Positions 42,648 through 56,400 of a DNA stretch of 64,000 nucleotides are shown here, piece by piece; position 1 is the first letter of the stretch; each line of letters starts with the position of its first letter. The position numbers were made by a program, and so were the translations under genes. Where the stretch lies: assembly GCA_002105175.1 (NCBI GenBank), contig MCGE01000015.1, positions 930,001 through 994,000 of the forward strand, read 5' to 3'. The notes beneath the pieces are model-generated. The model was not told the DNA's origin, did not search any database, and worked only from the letters and a program-made list of their open reading frames with translations. The stretch comes from Absidia repens (taxonomy: Eukaryota > Mucoromycota > Mucoromycetes > Mucorales > Cunninghamellaceae).

Positions 42648-44193
42648 TGTTTTTATATAATAGAGAGAGAACGAAGAGGAAAAAGAAAAAGAAAAAAAGT
42701 ACTTCTTTTATAATTGTTTTAAGCTGTCGGTGAATGAACTTTAATCCAATCATGTTCAATATATACCTCCTAACCATCATCAAATATACCCCACCTTCCA
42801 CTAGTGATCGGAGTCCTTTCCACCATTTTTTTTTTAGCGTATAGTAGGTGCAGGACGTTTTATATGTCTCACTGAATGTGACATGGTCTTTTGGGACCTC
42901 CACATATGATTATGATCAACTAAATGCTTTTTTGATATGTTTCCACATGACTGATACATGGCGTTGATAATGGAAGATAATGATCTATAAAGCATAGGTG
43001 GGAAGGCGTGATCATATCTCACTATTGGTTATAGAATGGATTGTGTATAGGTGGCGGCACACAAGCTAAGCAAATTTAACCTCCGTTGTGGTATATCCTT
43101 CATCCATTGGATGACCAAGTCCTGCTAACCTTTTCTGTAGTACAATCCAGGGCACAGACGTTGATTCTCATGCTCTTGTCCTTTACTATTATACACATTA
43201 TGATTGGTGATTCTATGACAAATGGAAGTAAAACAATACTGCTTGAAAAATTAATAAATAAAATGTCGTGATACTTGATTATGATTGGCATACACATATC
43301 TTTATTTTTTTTTTAAAAAAAAAGAATGTCGCAATAAAGTCTTAAAATGAACTTGGGGGAATAGTTTCATAATATTCAAATATACCCTTTACCTATTTTA
43401 TTGATTTTATATTATTGACAACACCGTCGATGTATGTGTGGTTGATTGCCTCATTGCTTTATATAGCCATGTCTCCTGTCTAAGAAGCTAAATCCTAATA
43501 CTCAGAAGACATCTTTGTAACACAACATTCATGCTTTATTTTACATATCATTTCAGTGAAATACATGGACTCAAGCGTGTCGTGTTTTCAATAACTTTCA
43601 TACATCGATTTGCTTGTGCCCTTTTCAAAATGAAGGCGAAGGCATGAGCATTGACCATATGTTTTTGAACACCGACATCAGAAAATCGAAAATGATTGGT
43701 CGCTCTCGGGAAAAAAAATCGCTTCAGTTTTTTCCTTTTTCTTATTCTTTTTTTTTTTTCTTCTCTCCAATTCTATTCATTCAGTAGTAAAAACGGAACC
43801 GTGACTCTTTTCTTCATTTACCTCTTTATTATTCATTGGCTAATTGCCATAAAGGTAAGAGAAACAAAATCAAACATGTAATGACCATGGTCCCATTCCA
43901 TAAATTGAATTGACTAACCTTTACACTAGTGTTACACTGTCTTCTTCAGAAACGATCACTCATAGCACTCACTCATTTACACAATTATCTGCCGACAATC
44001 GTTACCGATCAACGCTATATAGAAAGTGACGAAGAAAGACCAACCGACACACATACACACATACACACACAGACGCACGCACACTCAACTCTGGTTTTTG
44101 TTTCTACGCTGTTTTGTTTTTGTTAAACGCCTGCTTCCTCTTTTTCCAGCTTTCTTATTATTATCCCGAACCTCAAACTTTACAACGAAAAGA
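42648..44193. other. Divergent intergenic region between allantoicase and the phosphodiesterase
   Basis: 1.5 kb with no gene recognised. Poly-T near 42829-42836 and 43748-43759, and a short CACACA-rich stretch at about 44048-44083 just upstream of the phosphodiesterase. It should hold both promoters. Confidence 0.5.
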
Positions 44194-46949
44194 ATGAATG
44201 CTCAACAATTCTCGGTGCTTGTTGTGACCGACTCCGAGAACACTGACGCTTCGCTCTCACTACTTGGTGCTGTTTTTTCTTATGGTAAAAGCTTCTCAAA
44301 AATAATAATAAAATAATAGTTAATTTTTTTTTTTTTTTGTTGTTGTTGTTAACGTGTTTTTTTTTTTATGATTTATTACCAATAGTGACTTTTATACGAC
44401 CTCATAGAAACATTGTTGGTGTTCTACAAGCGCATAATCAAAACAAAATGGATGGATTATCAACATTGCTGATTTTGGACGATCATGCTTTTACTGAAGA
44501 CGCGCTATACGATATCTTGGAATCAATCAAGTTTGCTGTCGAAGGTGCTACTCTTCGGCACGTTTCTCCAATAGGTAATAAAAAGGTGGAGAAAATAAAC
44601 AGTAAAATAGGAAATAATAGTCTTTTTTTTCGGTATCACATGTATATAGTCTACTCCTCTTCCAATTCAAAGGATTACATGCTACAGTGTATGGATCATG
44701 GCGCTATTGATTATGTCCTTAAACCTCTTCGAGAAGACATTGTCAACACTCTCTTTTTGGTAAGAACAATTTTTTTTTTTTTTTTTTTGGAGGGGGGAGG
44801 ATGCTGGTATTAATGTGATATTTGGTTATTTTAGAATGTGATTCGATCTAGTGTACAACAGCATCGACTGGATCAAAGGCAATCATCCGTATCTACCATT
44901 TCGAAAAACTCAAACAACTCGAACAACTCGGTCGATAATCAGGGAATCATGTGGAAGGCATTCCAAAGAAGGCTACAATCTGTATTTGAAGTGAACCACA
45001 ACCTGTAAGTCTATCATTACTGCGTATGAAAATTATTTTGTGAATTCGACTCACTTTGTTTTATAATTTTTTTTTTTTTTTGAGGCAGAATTCATCAAAG
45101 TGTCAAAGAATACTTTCTTCCTGATGGTACTATTAGTCGCTCGGGTTTGAACAGTCTATCTAGGTAAGATGAAGAGAATAAGGAATGTTGGAAAAAAAAG
45201 ATTACTAAATTACTTTGTATCTTATTTTATTCTGATAGTGATACAAAGGCGCGACTCAAAGCACGCCTTTGTAGCTGGAATTTTGAACCTTTTGATTTGA
45301 CTCAATATGAACTCATTCAATGTGTCTTTATTGTCCTGAAACACATCCTTGACTTGCCCGACCTGAAACATATCTCTATGTCTGATGGTAATGCAAAAAA
45401 CAAAAAGAACTCATGATCAATGTAAATAATATATGTTGTAATATATTTTAGATGAGCTTTATGATTTTCTCTTTGATGTGGCCAATATGTACCAATCATT
45501 GAATCCGTATCACAACTTTTTACATGCCGTCGATGTTATGCAGGCTACTTATTACTTTTTGTGTCAAATATCTGTAATCACTCCCATGGATCCGCATTCT
45601 TCTCCCAGTCTGTCCCCTAAACCTTCACGTGGTCGATACATATGGCTTGGTGACCATGTAAGCATGAGCGACTTATTCTCATCCTTTGACGTTTTGGCTT
45701 TGATTTTGGCAAGCATTGGACATGATGTCGGCCATCCAGGTGTGAACAACATGTTTATGGTAAAAAGAAACAAAAAAAAAAAAAATGCACGGAGTGATTA
45801 TTTTCATGAATCGATGGGAGGTGTTTAACTTGAACTCGTCTTCTGTGAGTTTCTTTAGATTAGGACAGCTACTCCGTTGGCATTGATGTATAACGATCGA
45901 TCTGTACTTGAAAGCTTCCATGCCATGGCCTTTTTCAATATTCTTCAGCGACACTGCTTCCAACCTTTTACAGAATGGCAAACCACCGCTGAATATACCC
46001 GATTTCGAAAGATAGTGGTACGAAGTATTTTGGCAACTGATATGGGGCTTCATGACGATTATGTGAACAAAATACGGGGACAGCGTGAAAGATTGAATGT
46101 ACGACCAGTGGATATCACCAACCAGGAACAAGTTGAAGATGAAATTATTCTTATTTGTGGATCTCTCATCAAATGTGCAGATATCAGCAATTGTGTAAGT
46201 AGATGAGTGGATCATATAGCTATCAAGTCGGGGATAAATGTTCGTTATTGACTTACTCGATATTATCATAGGCACGACCCTTCCCGGTGGCCAAAAAATG
46301 GGCAGAGATTCTTCAAAAAGAGTTCCACGAACAAGGCGACTTGGAGAAAGAACTGGAGCTCACTGTTTTACCTATCAATGATCGTGGTAAAATATCATTG
46401 GAGGATTTTCAGCTTGGATTCAAGAAAAGCGTCGCTGGGAAATTATTTGAAGCTGTAGCTAGCATCTTACCAGGTACGTTGACAGAAATATATTCATATG
46501 AATGATGCTGATTTCCCTTTATTTTTTATATATAATAGACATGGACTATGCTGTCAAAACTATTCAAAACAATTGTATGATTTGGGAATCAAGAAAACAA
46601 CAAAAATCGTTAAATTCTGAAGATGAAGACAAAGCAACGCCATCCACCGCCAGCAATGGATACGAATTGACAGGTAGAGGAAAAGAAAAGAAAACCAGCC
46701 AAATGATGATCTCATACTGCTTTGTTGTAGACATTGTTGCCCAAAAGTCCCGGTCACCAGATCGATCTAGTGTGTCTGAATCGTCGGATCAAAGTCGACC
46801 GAATCCTTCAGCTCATAGTCATACATACAAACATCAAGAAGAACAACAACAACAATGGAAATCACAGCAAGAACAGGAACAAGAATATCCATTGCCATCA
46901 TCAACACAGCCGGACGTCAATGAAACGATACAGAGCTCTGATCAGGTCC

Positions 46950-46980
<31 letters not shown>

Positions 46981-47047
46981 TCAATCAAATAGTCCAACGG
47001 AACGACGAGGAATCAAGTACTCATTATGTCAGTGCACAATCCAATAA
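44194..47047 (+). CDS. Class I cyclic-nucleotide phosphodiesterase with receiver-like N-terminal domain
   Basis: Eleven exons (44194-44284, 44386-44574, 44650-44759, 44835-45004, 45089-45163, 45239-45387, 45452-45759, 45859-46194, 46272-46473, 46539-46673, 46731-47047) give 693 residues. The metal-binding motifs are HNFLHAVDV (about 282-290) and GHDVGHPG (HD at about 352-353), and later CADISNCARPF. The N-terminus reads like a response-regulator receiver fold: FSVLVVTDSEN, LLILDDHAF and a GAIDYVLKPL Lys-Pro loop. The tail is Gln-rich with a long CAA run. It should hydrolyse cAMP and/or cGMP. A receiver-like domain before a class I catalytic domain is known from animal PDE8. The intron 10 frame is open, so retention would still be translatable. 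Confidence 0.9.
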
Positions 47048-47650
47048 CGGTGAGGGCTCCCTTCTTCTTTATCCCTCAACCCTCTTCTTGTCCTTTCTCA
47101 TTCTTATATATATATATACATATTTCTTCATTGCATAGACCACACTTTTTTCCTTTTTCATATTTATAGATATTATATATATATTCTCTCATTCTTTTTC
47201 ATTTACCCCTTATTTGCTCTCCTCCCTCTCCCGATATATTTTGCCTTTCTGTAAATAGTTAATCAAACATTATACAATTTATTACAAAAATAAAAATGAA
47301 CAAATACTATTTTTTTTTATTTATGAAACCGTCTATATTATAAGAATATGAAATGTATTTTGTGATATATATATATATATATATAAGTGTGTGTTTGTGT
47401 CAAATTTGATGTCTAACAGAAAAAAAAAAAAAAAAAGACTTGCTACCAACCTCCACATATTCGTCAACAAATGTCAAAATATACATGTGTAAAAAAAAAG
47501 AGTATTCATTATTTATTCAAATATGATTGATCTAACTACGAAACAATGACACCATAATATTCTAATCTAAAACGACAATACATCAATACATCAACAATGA
47601 AGGTAACTACACTAAAACTAAACTATTAGGAAGCAAAAATGTATACACTT
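47048..47650. other. Convergent 3' regions
   Basis: AT-rich 3' UTR of the phosphodiesterase (AATAAA near 47288) and, on the other strand, that of AIF. TA microsatellites lie near 47105-47116 and 47366-47384. No gene seen. Confidence 0.5.
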
Positions 47651-50033
47651 TTAATGAGAGTCATCCGCATGGAGGTCAAACCTAATGTCAAAAAAAAAAA
47701 AAAAAAAAAAAAGTCAGTAAATCTTACGCTGAGAAGACAAGGTAAATGAATGATGATCTTACTTTTTGAGCAAATTGTCGATCTTGTCTGAAGTCAACCC
47801 AGCATCAATGATATTCCGAGCTTCTTGCACCTTGCCAAAGACATTGAAGAGGAGCAAACCAACAATCTTTCGGTCCCGAACATAGAACACAAGACCCTTG
47901 CCGAACTGAATGTATATATATAAAAGAATGAGTCAAAATACATATTCGAAATATAAGTCTCTATATTACCTTTTCATCTTGGAAGGGGGTTGACTTTTCT
48001 TGAAGAGCTTTTGTGACTTGACCATCAGCAGCAGGAGTAGTAGCAGTCGTTCCAACGGTTCGAGGACTATCCGATTCAGTAGCAGCGCCAACGGCAGGCG
48101 TATCTTGAGCAGTGGATTTGGCCCAGACACTGACAGTTGACAATTGAGAATCAATCAAACCAACCGCTTCATAACCCACTTCAGGGCCAAGATCGGACCA
48201 GAACATGGATTGATGGCGATAAGCTTTGGACTTTTGACCCACCATGTTTTGACCAGCGTGACGACCACTCAAAACGGCATGATCGTGATGTTCAATACGA
48301 CGTCGTCCAAGTTGGATATCATGGAAGGAAACCATATCACCAGCCACATAGACATCCTTACGCGCTTCCAGTTCAGCATTGACCATCACACCCGCACGTT
48401 GTTCATCAATTTCTAAACCAGCATCCCGAGCCAAAGCGACACGAGGTTCAATGCCAATGGCAACCACCACATGATCCACCTTCAATGACTTTAATCCAGC
48501 ATCCATCTTCATCAAAATCTTGTTATCATCTTCAGAAGTTTCCAATGCGTCGATCACACTGTTGGCCTTGACATCAACACCCACTAAAATATTTCAATAA
48601 AAATCAATATTCAGTTCCTTAGTCCTATTTTGTTTGTTTTTGATTATTTCTAATAAAGTGTGTATATGTTTTCTTACAGTTTCGGACACGGCTAGTGGTC
48701 CATTTCGTCAAATAAGAGGGGAATACATTCGCCATGTTGCCATCTAGAACAAAGAGATGAAGAAAAAAAAAAATGAAAAAAAAAGGTGAGAAGACCGGTT
48801 CAATTTTTTTCTCTCTAGGTGTGATGTGATTTCTTTACCTTCAGGGAACACTTGAGTGATTTGAATATCCTTTTCTTTGCTAGCTCTCTTTGCTAAAGCT
48901 ACCGCCAATTCAGATCCCAAAAATCCGCCACCAACAACGGCAATGTGAGTACCGGGTTTGACAATAGCATCCAATTGCTTCAGATCTTCGATTGTACGGA
49001 AAGTGGTGATCTTGGAAGATTCAGGTTGCTTGGGAAGTTGCTTGGGAGCACCACCAGTAGCCAAGAGGACCTATTTAATACGCACAGTAAAAATAAAACA
49101 TTGAGTTTTCGCCACCAATCCGGCTGTTCGTTGTTTAGTAGTAAGGGAGTAATTACCTTGTTGTAATAGATAATGCTACCATCGATAAGAGTGACAGTAT
49201 GATCTTCCACATTCAACTTTGTCACGGATTTGTTCAACAATAATTTGATCTTGTCAGTTGGTACGTCAGATCCAGAGGCATCTTCAATGATGTGATAAAG
49301 AGAATCATCTTGATAAAAGACACTGCGTTCGCTTCCTTGCCACTAAAGATAACAGGAAAGAGTGAAGTGTTAGTAACGTAGCTGTGTTCAATTCAATGTA
49401 ATAACAATAATAACAATAATAATAATAATAACTTACGTCTTTGAATTTCAAGGTAGTGGCCACTTGAGGATCTTCAGAGAACCAAATTTCCTTGGACAAA
49501 GGTGGTCGCATATAAGGGCTGTAAGCTTCTTCACCAATAATAATCACCTACAGGTTGTCAAAAGACAAATGAAGTAAGTAAAAGTAAATAATCAACATAC
49601 CAGCTTCCTTGGTTTCCCTTAGTTAGCTTACGTTGGCATCTGGTTCGGCTTCCTTGATAGCTTGAGCAGCAGCGAACGACGCGGTACCAGCACCGATCAA
49701 GACATAAGGTTTTTGAATCTTTTTGGGAGGCGTAGCGATGGGAGCAGGGGCGGCTTCAATGGATGGTTGCTCAGGTTGAGGAGGAGGAGGAGCAGGGTGA
49801 GAGGCGTCGACATGTTGCTTCTTTTGCTTGGGGGGAGGAGCGGTCAATTGGAAAAGGAGAGGGCCAAAAACTAACAAGGAACCAATGGCCCAAGGCGTGG
49901 AGCTGCCATGGGTGGCTGTAGAGTTAGCAGAAGTGGCGGTCGCATAGGGACGAATATTGCTGGTCACATTTGTAGCCTTAGTAGCACGTAAGGTTGTTCG
50001 TCTTGCAGAAGCTCTTAAAGCAGCGGAAATCAT
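47651..50033 (-). CDS. AIF1: Apoptosis-inducing factor-like mitochondrial flavoprotein
   Basis: Eight exons (50033-49632, 49547-49437, 49342-49157, 49070-48839, 48743-48678, 48583-47970, 47905-47763, 47681-47651) give 594 residues. The N-terminus is rich in Arg, Ser and Ala without acidic residues (a mitochondrial presequence). Then comes a hydrophobic segment [18 protein letters not shown] (inner-membrane anchor) and a Pro-rich linker. The FAD-binding motif is [15 protein letters not shown] and the NADH-binding motif is [43 protein letters not shown] and [16 protein letters not shown] fit AIFM1. AIF is an NADH oxidoreductase that aids respiratory-complex assembly and can be released in cell death. 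Confidence 0.94.
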
Positions 50034-50604
50034 GGTATAAAAAAATATGTAAAGCGAGGGAAGAGAAAAGAAAAATGTAAAACAAACAAAGCCAACACCC
50101 TTTTTGGCCCGATGTGTCAGGAGCGGAATTTAAATAGTAATCAGATAATAATAACAGCCTTTTAGTTTTGTAGACCCTGATAATTTGAGTAAGTTTCGTT
50201 TTGACACACTACATATTACTGTCAAAAAGTCGAATATTTTTTTGATACAAATATAATTTATTGAAATATGCAAATGATAAAAATAAAACTAAAAATAAAA
50301 ATCTAATATTATCAGACACATACAATGAGAAATAACAGCTATACTATAGAAAATAAAACAATAAAAGAAGCAAAAAAAGTGTATGATATATGTTTGGTTG
50401 TATGTGGGTAGGGTAGAGGGTGTATTTGATAAAAAGGGATTCTAAGTAACAAAAGAATGCAAAGAATAAAAAAAATATATAATAATAAAAAAAGAACAGA
50501 TGGATGTATGAGTAAAAAAAAAAAAAAGAAAAAAAAGGAAGAATGATAACAATAAAACACAGAGAATAAATGAAAGAAAAAAAGGTGGAAGGATAAAAAA
50601 TAAT
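50034..50604. other. AIF promoter side and NOG1 3' region
   Basis: 571 bp between the AIF start and the NOG1 stop, both on the minus strand. AT-rich; no gene seen. Confidence 0.5.
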
Positions 50605-52849
50605 CTATCGCCAGTCTCGAGTACCCATAGAAGTCTTCTTGCTGAATAAATGCTTTGGCATCTTGGTTTGAATACCACGATCAGATTCACCACGTTTACC
50701 CATCTTGTTAGATTGCGTTTGTACCAATTTCTTTTGTTTATCGGCTTCCATCTTTTGTCGCACATTTCGGAACCCTTGAGCACTGACTTCGGCATCCGCC
50801 ACTTCGCTACGAGAATCGGCACCCGCATCACGCACAGCTTCATCAGGACCGGCTTCACTTCTTGATCGTTTCTGTCCAGCAGCCTTGGTACGTGTCATAG
50901 CAGATTCAGCATCGAGACCAATCTTGCTGAGGTGTCTACCCATATCATCCACAGTGAGATTCTATAATGATACAAGATAAATCCAGTAAGTTAGTTTGAA
51001 TAGTTACTTTTTTTTTTTTCCATTCCACCCTCAAATGCATGAATATCATATAAAGATCTTACCTTGTTAGTGACCTTTTTGGGTATAGTAGGATAGTTGC
51101 GAGCTTTGTTGGTACGGTGAGCTTGAATGATGAGCTTCTTTGTTCACGAATAGCATCAGCTGTGGTTTTACGGAATTCTTCATCAGAGTCGGCCTAGTAA
51201 TAATAGTAAGAAAGTATTAGTTTAGTTTAATACACAAATCCCCCCCCCTCCTGCTTTTTCCCCCTTACCATTTCTTCTTCTTCATTGTAAAAGCCTTCTT
51301 GTTCCAGGCGTTCTTCTTCACGTTCCAAAGCTTCGAGTTTTTCTTCGATTTCAGGATCAATAAAGTCGGCAACGTTGTGACCGTCCATAATTTCAGGGAT
51401 GATATCGTAGTTCCAATCACTATCGGCAAGGAGGTATTTCTTCTTGAGATCGACATTGTATACACCAGCACCACCATTTTCAACTTCGAGGTCCTTTTCG
51501 GTCTTGGGTCGGTTGGGATCGTTGGCGTCGTATTTCATTCTATCCTTAGCACCTTCAGGAATGTTTGGCATACGGATGAGACTATCACGAGCGGCAGGTT
51601 GAGCCAAATGAATTTTGTTGATGATATCATTGATCTTGGTGGACTTGAGTTTCATTTCGACACGGGCAGCAAGGAGGCGATCACAAGCATTGTTGCGGAC
51701 ATCCATGACACCGAGATCATTGTAACAAGACATGGTCAACACAGTGGCATTTTCGTCGTTGGCGATTTCTTCGATCCAAGCACGTTGTTCAGCAGGGAGA
51801 TCTTCGGGTTTGACTTGATCGATCTTGTTGATGACCAAAACAATAGGCTTGTTGGCAAAGAGAGGTTTGATACTGTGGAATAACTTGACTTGATCTTCAA
51901 CACTGTAACCACACTGTTCAGATAAATCCATGAAATACATAATACATGATCGTAAATGCGCCATAGCGGTGATAGATTGCATTTCAATGGTGTTGCGTTC
52001 TTCCAAGGGATGATCCAGAATACCAGGAGTATCAATCACTTGCCATCTCATGTACTTGTAATCCATATGACCAACAAAGAGTGATTTGGTGGTGAAAGCA
52101 TAAGGTTGCACATCGACGTCGGCACGGGTGATTTTGTTGATAAAGCTGGATTTACCGACATTAGGATAACCACAGATCAAGAGTGTACGGGTGTTAGGAT
52201 CGATCGACGGTAAACGAGACAAATGTTGACGTACTTGTTCCAAATAAGCCAAGCTATCCTTTTGACGCTTCATAACAGTAGCCATTCTACAGATTCACAA
52301 GCATATCAAAAATGGTTCAGTAAAACCCCTCAAACTATCATATGCTCACTCTCTTTCTTACCTTCCCAAAGCAGCCTTCTTCAATTGTTTACAACGGTAC
52401 AGAGAGTCACCAAATTTTAAAAGACGAACATAATCTTTGGCGACTTGATCGATCAAATGACGAGCAGTATTGATTTGACCCAAGGCAAGTTTGTAATGAT
52501 CTCTGTCATAAAGGACGTTCATCAAATCGGCATAAAATGGATGGATGTCCTATAAAAGAGAGATCGATAAATGTCAGTATAAAAAAATCCCAGACACAAA
52601 TATAAGACAATACACACTACTGTTACTTACTTCAAGTTTAGGGAATTCGTCCAAAATATTCTTAAATTTTTCTTCAAAGCTTTCTTGAGTAAACTTGACC
52701 TTGCGCATATAAAATTGACGGATACGGCCAATATTGTAGTTTTTGTGGATCACAGTAGGAGTTTTGCGTTGAGTCTTTGACAGAATGATGTCAATAAAGT
52801 CTGTCGACGTAGGAACAGGCTCGATCTTCTTGAAGTTATATAAAGACAT
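50605..52849 (-). CDS. NOG1: Nucleolar GTP-binding protein Nog1, carrying a one-base deletion
   Basis: Five exons (52849-52631, 52549-52362, 52286-51269, 51193-51063, 50961-50605). [20 protein letters not shown] starts the protein. The G domain has GYPNVGKSS (G1), DTPGILDH (G3) and NKID (G4). The end is [20 protein letters not shown] plus RDWR. Nog1 is an essential GTPase of pre-60S particles, inserting its tail into the exit tunnel during large-subunit assembly. Coding length is 1,913 nt, one short. In exon 4 the reading DAIREQ shifts at 51136-51142, where CAAAG stands for an expected CAAAAG. Restoring one A would give the family-like continuation, and exon 5 is in frame only with it. This may be a sequencing error. 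Confidence 0.93.
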
Positions 52850-53443
52850 GATGGCTTCAGTAGATCGTAATAGTAAAAAAGAAGAAAAAAGGGATCGTTA
52901 AAAAAAAAAAAAAGCAGATAGAAAAAAAATTCTTTTTTTATTTGAAGGCCCTTTTTTTGGAAATCGAGGAGTGGTGGCTTGGGGTCTGGTATTTAAAATG
53001 CCGACCAGCATCATCTTTTGACAGGTACCTAAAAGGCATCAGTATTTAAAACCCAATGAAGCATAAATCTAACATATTGCTATAACACTAAGCATATACC
53101 CATTATGCATCTACCAATACTATCGAAAAAGTCATCACAAATATATATTTTTCCAAGTAGCATGATATTCAACTGGAGGCTGATTGGTGTAACACTTCGC
53201 GGAGATCCTGCATTAAGACCAAAAAAAAAAAAAAAAAACCTGGAGTAGCAAATGATTTGAAGGAAAAGACACACCAAAAACGTAAAAATCAGTAAATCAG
53301 TAGGGACAGAATGAATGTATTTTTTATTTTATCAAATATATATTAAAGTAACAAATAAACAGGAAGGACAGGGGGAATCTATACTAAATTCAATAAAAAA
53401 AGCTAACAATTTCAATTACAACTAAAAGATAGGACCTTAGAAA
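52850..53443. other. Region between NOG1 start and NUP155 stop
   Basis: NOG1 promoter and NUP155 3' UTR (minus-strand AATAAA near 53320). Poly-A near 53221-53238. No gene recognised. Confidence 0.5.
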
Positions 53444-56400
53444 TCATTGTGGCGCCTGTGTCTTGAGAGTCTCCATTTGCTGCTGCAGTCTTTGTAGTAA
53501 TTCAGTTGTTTCTGCGTTCTCCAAATGCTTCAAATCACGAGATCCAGCATTCACAATCGCCAATCCGAGGTATTCTATCCGCTTATTCGTAGGAAGATCA
53601 AAGGGCTCCATCGCCAGGGCTTCCAAACAGAGTGCTGCTTCATAGTACTGTTCCCTTCGTCTATAATATTGCCATAAAAAGTTCATACCAGTAAAGCCAT
53701 CCACATATTCCTTGACAAAAGGAACAATATACTTGTTGTCCACCGACAGTAGTTCCATCAGTACGTCATTGTCATTCTTCGATGCCATCAAAAATTGGTC
53801 ATAAAGTGTATAATGGAAAAGTCGATCATCAGATGATAAAGCTGTTGCAAGCACGTTGCTGGCCATCAAGTCAGGATTGCTGTCGTAAATCTGTCGTCCA
53901 TACACAACCACTGGGATACCTTGTTGTAATTGCCGTACATCGTTGAGACTCTGGAGTATTTGATCGTAACATCGTCGTCGCATCAGATAAAACCGTTTTC
54001 GTGAGTCATCCGACGAAGGATCTTCTTGTACTGTTGTAGCAGTTGATAATAATCTGTTGTTTTCGACAAATGCTAGTCCTAGTTCTTGAGGATCCAGCCT
54101 CTTTGCCCGTTCCAGCGCAAGTTTGACCACACCCACATAGTAGCATTGGTATCGATATTTGTCACATATTTCTACTAGTATGTCGTCAGTGATACTGTCG
54201 GCAGCATTCTGGAAGTATTTGAGTGATTCCTCTAAAGCGATTGTTCGTTCGTAGTCCACGTCAGCTTTAAGAGCACAGGTTAAATTCTCCATACCCTACA
54301 ATCATTTCACAGGTCCGTGATAAGTAATGAGTCACACTGAATTTCCATTATCATATATTCCTTCCATTTTCTTACCTTGTAAAACGCCATATCATTTGCA
54401 CTAAAGAAGGATGGGCATTTCCTTTGCAAAAAGTCACTAACAACATCGCTCCCAGCATGGACATGAGTGGAGCCATACTTTATAATTGCAGCAATCACCA
54501 GATCACGTTTTAGCTCCACACCGCGTGAAGAAGCTAGCATAGATTCCAATGACATATCCATCATTTCACATCTGATAGATTCCGGTGTGCTAATTTCCAT
54601 CAAAGAGAAAGAAAAGATAAAGTTAATTTTTATTCTAAAATTCGCTTTTTTTTCTTTTCGTTCTTACCATAATAAGACGTCTTTGATGTTGGCGTCAATA
54701 ACAAAGTCTATAAAGGATATTGCTTCAATACATTGCTTGAGTAGCTCATAAATGCCATGCACTGATTGTTGTTCTGCCTAAAACAAAATAAAATAAAATA
54801 AAAGAGAAAGAAAAATAAATATTCTGATTTATATATAGTTGGTGAGAGATGAGGAACAGTAATTTTACCAAAAGTAGTTGCACCAAACTGTTGTCACTGG
54901 ACTGTAATTTGATATTTTGTATGGGCGCGATGGAATGAAATTCAGGGTTCCTGCAGATAAAACCGTAAAAATTGATCAATCATTACATATTGGGGCTGAA
55001 TACATCATATCTTTCGGTAAGTTCACTTACTCATCCATAAAACGTTTGAGCAAAGATAGGTTGGTTTGCACAGTAAGTAGCATTGATTGGATTCTAGTTG
55101 AGAAATTGACATGTTTCATTTCGGAGCTATTTGGCGATAGGGGGGAAGGAAAAAAACAAAAACAAAAAAACAAAACAAAAAAACGAGTGTCAGTCATGGT
55201 TCCTATCATCCTACCATGTCCGTCCATTAATTGTTTTAATATATGGGGAGGACTTACTTGATTTCAAACACCTTTGTTTTCCATATACTCGACACGAGGC
55301 GGCTAAAGTATAATGCAAGAGCGTCATGCTTGTTGCTGTATATGACATTTGCTTGGTTAGCTGTCTGACCAAGTTGATTTCCCGTTGCCCGTGGTGCAGG
55401 ATGACCTCCAATTTCAAAGAAAAGTTGGGCCGCCCTTGAGCCAATGTCCCCTTGCGTAAGAAAAGAAAAAAAAAAAGTCAAATCTCTTGATGATTCCCAA
55501 ATACACACGTTTTTTACATACCTTGTTCCATTGACCCATAAGCATAATTCGCGCAGATGATGCTAAGACACATGGCACATACTTGGGTTAACCCATATTG
55601 ATCACTGAAGGCTAATAGATCGTGACGAGAGGTTTCAATGTTGTTGACAGAATCCGATAATAGATTGTAGAGTATATCGACAGGCCGTTGTTTGTTAAAG
55701 AAAGTTAGTCCACGATCAGTAAGTACAAGGAATTTCCTGGGTTGGTCTATCAGTTGGCTATCAATATCGTAGATGGAGTGTTTTCCTTTGTTTGGTGCGT
55801 CTGTTTCCGCTATTGCCCATACTTTCCCATTAGCCGGGAAAGTAAACACAGTTTCTATATATGATGATTGGTAGGATTGCTATAATATGAAAATAAGCAT
55901 ATTAGTTTTTGATCGTCTCTTAAACTATTATTTTCACTTACATATCCATTATTGGCATCGTTTGACGGTAATGGTGCATTTCCTGTAGCTGCCGATGAAA
56001 TGGTGATAGTATCTAATTCGTCGTTTAGTGGTTGTGATGCCAGAAAGATACCACAGTCATAGTAGGATGTGTTGAGATTTGTGTTTGTTGGAGTGACTTG
56101 ATTGAGTGAAGAAACTTGTGATGGAGGAGGAGGACGTATGTGGACAAGTTCAAGGACATTGGGTATCATTTTGATGTTGGATGGATACACGTACGCACTG
56201 CGAAGGGCATCCCGCTGGTGAGAGAAGTAAAGTCGAAATCCGGTTTCAGTAACAGCAACCAAATGAATTTTCCTTGATTCGGCAGTGGGCACAACGTGGA
56301 GATGTTTGATGACAAAGTCTGAAGGCGTGTATGGTATTGAGTTTTGGCGGCAAACTAAACTAGCAGAATTGACAATATCGGTATTTTTGGCGACACGAAT

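Noticed and set aside
53080..53277. Extra NUP155 exon coding LQLNIMLLGKIY
   Set aside because: Only a short, weak resemblance next to a poly-Phe stretch, beyond a poly(A) signal; phases and splice sites do not give a clean join.
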